Source: Streptomyces fungicidicus (GTDB lineage: Bacteria > Actinomycetota > Actinomycetes > Streptomycetales > Streptomycetaceae). Taken from it: DNA of 64,000 bases. The notes below the pieces were generated by a model. It saw nothing but the letters and a program-made list of their open reading frames with translations, was not told the origin of the DNA and made no database searches. Positions 60,480 to 64,000 of this stretch are shown in pieces (within the stretch, counting starts at the first letter, position 1; each line of letters begins with the position of its first letter). Location of the stretch: assembly GCF_003665435.1 (NCBI RefSeq), contig NZ_CP023407.1, positions 5,691,501 to 5,755,500 of the forward strand, written 5' to 3'. A program made the translations under genes and the position numbers.

Positions 60480-60878
60480 GTGAAACGAGCACTGCCCGTC
60501 CTGGTCCTGACCGTCGCCGGACTGGTCCCGGTCTGGCGCTACGCCCCGTCGGCCCCGGAGCCGGCGGTCGCCGAACCCGCGCCCGTCCCCTCGGTGTCCG
60601 CCTCCCCGGGCGGCACCACCCGGGTCGTCGCGGGCCCCACCGTCGACACCGAGAAGGGCCCCGTCCAGGTCGAGGTCACCCTCGACGGCGACCGCATCGG
60701 CGCGGTGCGGATGCTCCGGCAGCCGGACCATCCGCAGACCACGGCCGCCGTGCCGGTCCTGATCGAGGAGACCCTGCGGGCCCAGAGCGCCGACGTCGAC
60801 ACGGTCTCCGGCGCCACCGTCACCAGCGACGGCTACCGGGAGTCCCTGCAGGCCGCCCTCGACGCGGGGGACTCCTGA
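60480..60878 (+). CDS. FMN-binding domain protein, covalent flavin carrier
   Basis: A 132-residue protein with an N-terminal hydrophobic signal or anchor (residues 4-18) and an RnfG/NqrC-type FMN-binding domain from about residue 55. It contains VDTVSGATVTS, in which Thr113 fits the ApbE target pattern D-x-x-S-G-A-T, so FMN should be attached through a phosphoester bond. GAGGAG precedes the GTG start. It lies between the membrane reductase and the flavinyltransferase, one base before the latter, and is the natural electron acceptor outside the membrane. Confidence 0.92.
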   Translation: MKRALPVLVLTVAGLVPVWRYAPSAPEPAVAEPAPVPSVSASPGGTTRVVAGPTVDTEKGPVQVEVTLDGDRIGAVRMLRQPDHPQTTAAVPVLIEETLRAQSADVDTVSGATVTSDGYRESLQAALDAGDS

Positions 60879-60879
60879 C

Positions 60880-61626
60880 GTGCGGCGCGTGGAACACGTC
60901 ATGGGCTTCCCGGTGTCCCTGCGGATCGACGACGAGGGGTTCGCCGGGGCGGACGCCGTGGACGCGCTCTTCGCCTGGCTGCGCGAGGCCGACGCCCGCT
61001 TCAGCCCGTTCCGCGAGGACAGCGAGGTCTCCCGCCTGGACCGGGGGGAGCCGGACCCGGACCCGCCGACTCCCGAGCTGACCGAGATCCTCGCCCTCGC
61101 CGAGCGGTACCGGATCGCCACCGGGGGCGCCTTCGACGTAAGGCCGCCGGGCCGGCGCCTCGATCCGTGCGCGGTGGTCAAGGGCTGGGCGGTGCAGAGG
61201 GGCGCCGACCTGTTGCGGGCGGCGGGCGCGCGCCGGTTCTGCCTCAACGCGGGCGGGGACGTGGTCGCCGCCGGCGGCCCGTGGCGGGTGGGCGTACGGC
61301 ACCCGGAACACGCCGGCCGGCTGTGCACCGTACTGGAGCTCACCGACGGCGCGGTCGCGACGTCCGCGCGCTACGAACGCGGCGACCACATCATCGACGC
61401 CCGCACCGGCCGCCCGGCGACCGGCCTGCTCGCCCTCACCGTGACCGCCCCCACCCTGACCGAGGCGGACGCCGTCGCCACGGCGGCCTTCGCGCTCGGC
61501 CGGGAGGGCATCGCCTGGGCGGCGGCCCGCCCCGGCTGCGAGGTCTTCGCGGTCACGGCGGCCCGCCGGGTCGTGCGCACACCGGGCTTCCCCACGACCG
61601 GACGGGCCCGGGGGACCGCGGCCTAG
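60880..61626 (+). CDS. apbE: FAD:protein FMN transferase (ApbE)
   Basis: A 248-residue flavinyltransferase that moves FMN from FAD to a Thr in the target motif. Family features: MGFPVSLRIDD, FSPFREDSEVSRLDRGE, ATGGAFDVRP, CAVVKGWAVQRGADLL, NAGGDVVAAG and the magnesium-site motif HIIDARTGRPATG. It has no obvious signal peptide and the N-terminus is short, so it may act in the cytoplasm or the N-terminal lipobox may be lost. The GTG start lies one base after the FMN-protein stop. Its stop overlaps the stop of the convergent regulator within CTAG. Confidence 0.94.
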   Translation: MRRVEHVMGFPVSLRIDDEGFAGADAVDALFAWLREADARFSPFREDSEVSRLDRGEPDPDPPTPELTEILALAERYRIATGGAFDVRPPGRRLDPCAVVKGWAVQRGADLLRAAGARRFCLNAGGDVVAAGGPWRVGVRHPEHAGRLCTVLELTDGAVATSARYERGDHIIDARTGRPATGLLALTVTAPTLTEADAVATAAFALGREGIAWAAARPGCEVFAVTAARRVVRTPGFPTTGRARGTAA

Positions 61627-62381
61627 GGAGTGCCGTCGATGGAGGCCTGGAGGCGGGTGCTGGCCATGCGCATGTGGGCGGCCATCGCCCGGTCCGCGGC
61701 CTCCGGGTCGCGGTCGCGGATCGCCCGCAGGACCGCGTCGTGCTCGCACAGGGTGCCGCCGACCGTGCCCTCGATGTCGCTGACGCGCTCCATCCAGACC
61801 TGGAGCAGCGCCCTGATGCTGTGCAGGATGTCACTCAGCACGCTGTTGCGGGCGATACGGGCGCACTCCAGGTGGAAGGCGATGTCCGCGTCGATGAAGG
61901 CCGCCACGTCCCCCTGCGCGTCCCGCATGTGCTGGAGGTGCTCCTCCAGGCGGGCGACGTCCTCGTCGGTGGCCCGCTCCGCGGCGAGGCGGGCGGAGAC
62001 CCCCTCCATGTGGGTACGGACCTCGACCAGGTCCTGGGTCCGCCGCTGGCCCAGCATCAGCCCCCAGTTGATCGCCCGGGGCAGGAACTCCGAGGTGCCC
62101 TCCCGGACGTAGGACCCGGAGCCCGGGCGGATCTCGATGATCCCGAGGACGTCGAGTGCGGAGAGGGCGCCGCGGACACTGGACCGTGCGACGCCCAGCG
62201 CCTCGGCCAGTTGCCGCTCGGCGGGCAGCCGGGTGCCGGGCCGGATGTCGCCGGCCGACAGATGGTCGAGGAGCCGCTTCGCGACCTCGCTGACGGAGGA
62301 CTCGCGGACGACGGGGCGCAGCAGCTGCGCGAGATCGGGCGCGGCAGCGGCGGTCTGATCAGGCTGACTGGTCACGGTCAC
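61623..62381 (-). CDS. GntR-family (FadR/FCD) transcriptional regulator
   Basis: A 252-residue regulator. The winged helix (about 30-95) reads LLDHLSAGDIRPGTRLPAERQLAEALGVARSSVRGALSAL, and the C-terminal FCD domain (about 110-240) has VRTHMEGVSARLAAE, FHLECARIARN and EHDAVLRAIRDRDPEAADRAM with the usual His/Asp metal ligands. Such regulators sense carboxylates or sugar acids. GTG at 62381 or 62375 is the start. It is divergent from the MFS transporter, and two palindromes with GGT..ACC arms lie in the shared region, so it probably represses itself and the transporter operon. Confidence 0.94.
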   Translation of the reverse strand: MTVTSQPDQTAAAAPDLAQLLRPVVRESSVSEVAKRLLDHLSAGDIRPGTRLPAERQLAEALGVARSSVRGALSALDVLGIIEIRPGSGSYVREGTSEFLPRAINWGLMLGQRRTQDLVEVRTHMEGVSARLAAERATDEDVARLEEHLQHMRDAQGDVAAFIDADIAFHLECARIARNSVLSDILHSIRALLQVWMERVSDIEGTVGGTLCEHDAVLRAIRDRDPEAADRAMAAHMRMASTRLQASIDGTP

Positions 62382-62387
62382 CAGTCA
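62365..62387. promoter_or_regulatory. Inverted repeat over the GntR start, possible auto-operator
   Basis: TGACTGGT (62365-62372) and its exact complement ACCAGTCA (62380-62387) are separated by seven bases and cover the regulator's start codon. The GGT..ACC arms resemble FCD-type operators. Binding here would block the regulator's own translation or transcription start. Confidence 0.4.
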
Positions 62388-62492
62388 ACCAGATGCCGGA
62401 ATCAGGCGACTGACCAGGCAGTTCACTCCAATGAGCGGCGACTCTGTCAAGAGTGCTGTGCGCGTGGAATGTATGACGTTCACGACACTGGT

Positions 62493-62509
62493 AAATTGGT
62501 GACCAATTT
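62493..62509. promoter_or_regulatory. Probable FadR/FCD-type operator
   Basis: AAATTGGT-G-ACCAATTT is a perfect 17-bp palindrome with the TNGT...ACNA core typical of FCD-family GntR sites. It stands out as AT-rich in the divergent region between the regulator (start 62381) and the MFS gene (start 62617). The adjacent GntR protein is the likely ligand. Confidence 0.7.
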
Positions 62510-62616
62510 GGGGTGGCCACATAACGTGAAAGCGATCCGGTCGGCCTCCCCCTACGGCGAGCCGCCGGCGTGACCCAACCCGGACACAGCTGTCCGGGCG
62601 AGCCGAGGAGTCGCCC

Positions 62617-63984
62617 ATGAGTGCCGACACGCATTCCACGGCAGTCGAGAGAACTGCCATCAAGAAGGTCTCCCTACGCCTCGTGCCCTTCGTGGCGCTG
62701 ATGTTCTTCGTGAACTATCTGGATCGCACGGCCATCTCGTTCGCCGAGCCGAACGGGATGGGCGCGGACCTCGCACTCACCGCCGCGCAGTTCGGCTTCG
62801 CCTCCGGGATCTTCTTCCTCGGCTACATCGTGCTCGAGGTCCCCAGCAACATGGCCCTGCACCGCTTCGGCGCCCGCCGCTGGCTGGCCAGGATCATGGT
62901 GAGCTGGGGCATCGTCTCCCTGCTGTTCACCTGGGTCTCCAGCACCGGACAGCTCTACGGCCTGCGGTTCCTGCTCGGTGTCGCGGAGGCCGGCTTCTTC
63001 CCCGGCGCGATCCTGTTCCTGAGCCAGTGGGTGCCCTCCCGGCACCGCACCAAGATCCTCGGCCTGTTCTACCTGGCCCAGCCGCTCACCACCGTCTTCG
63101 GGGCCCCGCTGGCGGGCTGGCTCATCGGCCGCCACGGCATGTTCGGCCTCGAGGGCTGGCGGGTGATGTTCCTGTTCGTCTCGCTGCCCGCGATCGTCCT
63201 CGGCCTCGTCGCGTACTTCTACCTGATCGACCGGCCCGCCGACGCCAAGTGGCTGACCCCCGCCGAGCGCGACTGGCTGACCGCGGAGCTCGCCGCGGAG
63301 AACGCGCAGAAGACCGGCCACGAGGGCAAGCACGCCAAGGGCGACCTCAAGGCCGCCTTCGGCAACGCCCGCGTCTGGGTCCTGGCGCTCGTCTACTTCG
63401 GCTTCGTCTACGGCCTCTACGCACTGGCGTTCTTCCTGCCCACGATCATCAGCGGCTTCCAGGAGCAGTACGACACCACGTTCAGCGTGATGGACAAGGC
63501 GTGGATCACCGCGATCCCGTACCTGCCCGCCGCCGTGGTGCTGTTCTTCTGGACGCGGCACGCCACCCGGCACGGCACCCGCACCTGGCACGTGGCGGGA
63601 CCCGCCGTGGTCGGCGGTGTCTCCATCCCGCTCGCCCTCTACATGGGCTCGCCGACCGCCACGATCGCCGTCATCACGGTGACCGCCTCCGCCATCTTCG
63701 CGGCCCTGCCCGTCTTCTGGTCCATCCCGTCCCGGTTCCTGACCGGTGCCGCCGCGGCAGCGGGCATCGCCCTGATCAACACGGCCGGCAACATCGCCGG
63801 ATTCGCCGCCGGCTACATCACCGGCTGGCTCAAGGACTGGACCGGCGCCTACTACGCACCGCTCTACCTGGTCGGCTTCTTCATGCTGCTGTCGGCCGCC
63901 CTGATGGTCCGGCTCGCCGCCCGCGACCGCACCGCCGGACCGGTCCCCGGGACCGACCGGCAGCCGATGGAGGCCCACCGATGA
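62617..63984 (+). CDS. MFS transporter, anion:cation symporter (ACS) family
   Basis: A 455-residue permease with 12 membrane helices. MFFVNYLDRTAISFAEPNGM, the loop PSNMALHRFGARRW, RFLLGVAEAGFFPGAILFLSQWVP and SGFQEQYDTTFS are typical of the ACS/phthalate-glucarate-type permeases that import organic anions such as sugar acids, tartrate or hydroxy acids. The ATG at 62617 has CGAGGAG nine bases upstream. Its stop overlaps the start of the next gene (ATGA). Control by the divergent GntR protein through the palindrome at 62493 is likely. Substrate not determinable. Confidence 0.93.
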   Translation: MSADTHSTAVERTAIKKVSLRLVPFVALMFFVNYLDRTAISFAEPNGMGADLALTAAQFGFASGIFFLGYIVLEVPSNMALHRFGARRWLARIMVSWGIVSLLFTWVSSTGQLYGLRFLLGVAEAGFFPGAILFLSQWVPSRHRTKILGLFYLAQPLTTVFGAPLAGWLIGRHGMFGLEGWRVMFLFVSLPAIVLGLVAYFYLIDRPADAKWLTPAERDWLTAELAAENAQKTGHEGKHAKGDLKAAFGNARVWVLALVYFGFVYGLYALAFFLPTIISGFQEQYDTTFSVMDKAWITAIPYLPAAVVLFFWTRHATRHGTRTWHVAGPAVVGGVSIPLALYMGSPTATIAVITVTASAIFAALPVFWSIPSRFLTGAAAAAGIALINTAGNIAGFAAGYITGWLKDWTGAYYAPLYLVGFFMLLSAALMVRLAARDRTAGPVPGTDRQPMEAHR

Positions 63985-64000
63985 CCCGCCTGTTCAACGA
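63981..64000 (+). CDS. Start of a gene coupled to the transporter (3' end outside window)
   Basis: An ATG overlaps the transporter stop and gives MTRLFN before the window ends. That short beginning is like the N-terminus of dihydroxyacetone-kinase-type (DAK1) proteins (..LFNDP..), which would suit a small-carbohydrate operon, but six residues cannot decide. It is certainly co-translated with the transporter if real. Confidence 0.45.

Overview
The window is high-GC actinobacterial DNA (strong G/C third-position bias, many GTG starts, overlapping ATGA/GTGA junctions, Tat signals) and its housekeeping genes are those of a Streptomyces chromosome: coproporphyrin-type haem genes hemG-hemQ, a zapE-RibD_C-murC-msrB block, a Streptomyces-type PTH2 protein, and SulP/carbonic anhydrase. 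No tRNA, rRNA, IS element, integrase or CRISPR array was seen.

Bases 1-22097 are the right-hand part of a lipopeptide (lipodepsipeptide) biosynthetic cluster. It opens inside a giant NRPS gene whose last three modules read, by the eight-to-ten-residue A-domain code, basic amino acid - small residue (Gly/Ala type) - 4-hydroxyphenylglycine, followed by a thioesterase. Downstream come a type II thioesterase, an SDR, a free-standing Thr-type A-T protein with a degenerate condensation-like N-terminus, and, on the other strand, a NarL-type two-component system with an extra sensor-like membrane protein and a four-gene acyl operon (MbtH protein, fatty acyl-AMP ligase, two acyl-CoA dehydrogenases). 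This set matches the ramoplanin/enduracidin family as I know it. The basic residue predicted three from the end points to an enduracidin-like rather than a ramoplanin-like product. The acyl operon would activate and desaturate the lipid tail, the A-T protein would load Thr in trans on a module lacking its own A domain, and the terminal TE would close the lactone.

Bases 22267-48447 are mostly conserved chromosome: rhomboid protease, CoA-disulfide-reductase-like enzyme, DUF4349 lipoprotein, hemG-hemQ, a secreted aminopeptidase-type hydrolase, a DUF692 (MNIO) enzyme beside a TIGR04222-type membrane protein, a Tat-exported neutral ceramidase, PTH2, a zinc-ribbon protein, a lipoprotein deacetylase, a Rieske-FAD oxidoreductase, PhoX, an SPFH protein, SulP-carbonic anhydrase, zapE, murC and msrB.

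Bases 48462-58952 hold an envelope/redox block: a polytopic membrane protein, a membrane molybdoprotein with an internal Tat signal, a methyltransferase-DUF2064-glycosyltransferase operon, a sugar-nucleotide-type epimerase and two OmpR-type two-component systems. Bases 59102-61626 encode a compact flavin electron-transfer operon (flavocytochrome reductase, FMN-carrying lipid/exported protein, ApbE flavinyltransferase). The window ends with a FadR-type regulator, its probable palindromic operators, an MFS carboxylate-type transporter and the first codons of a translationally coupled gene.
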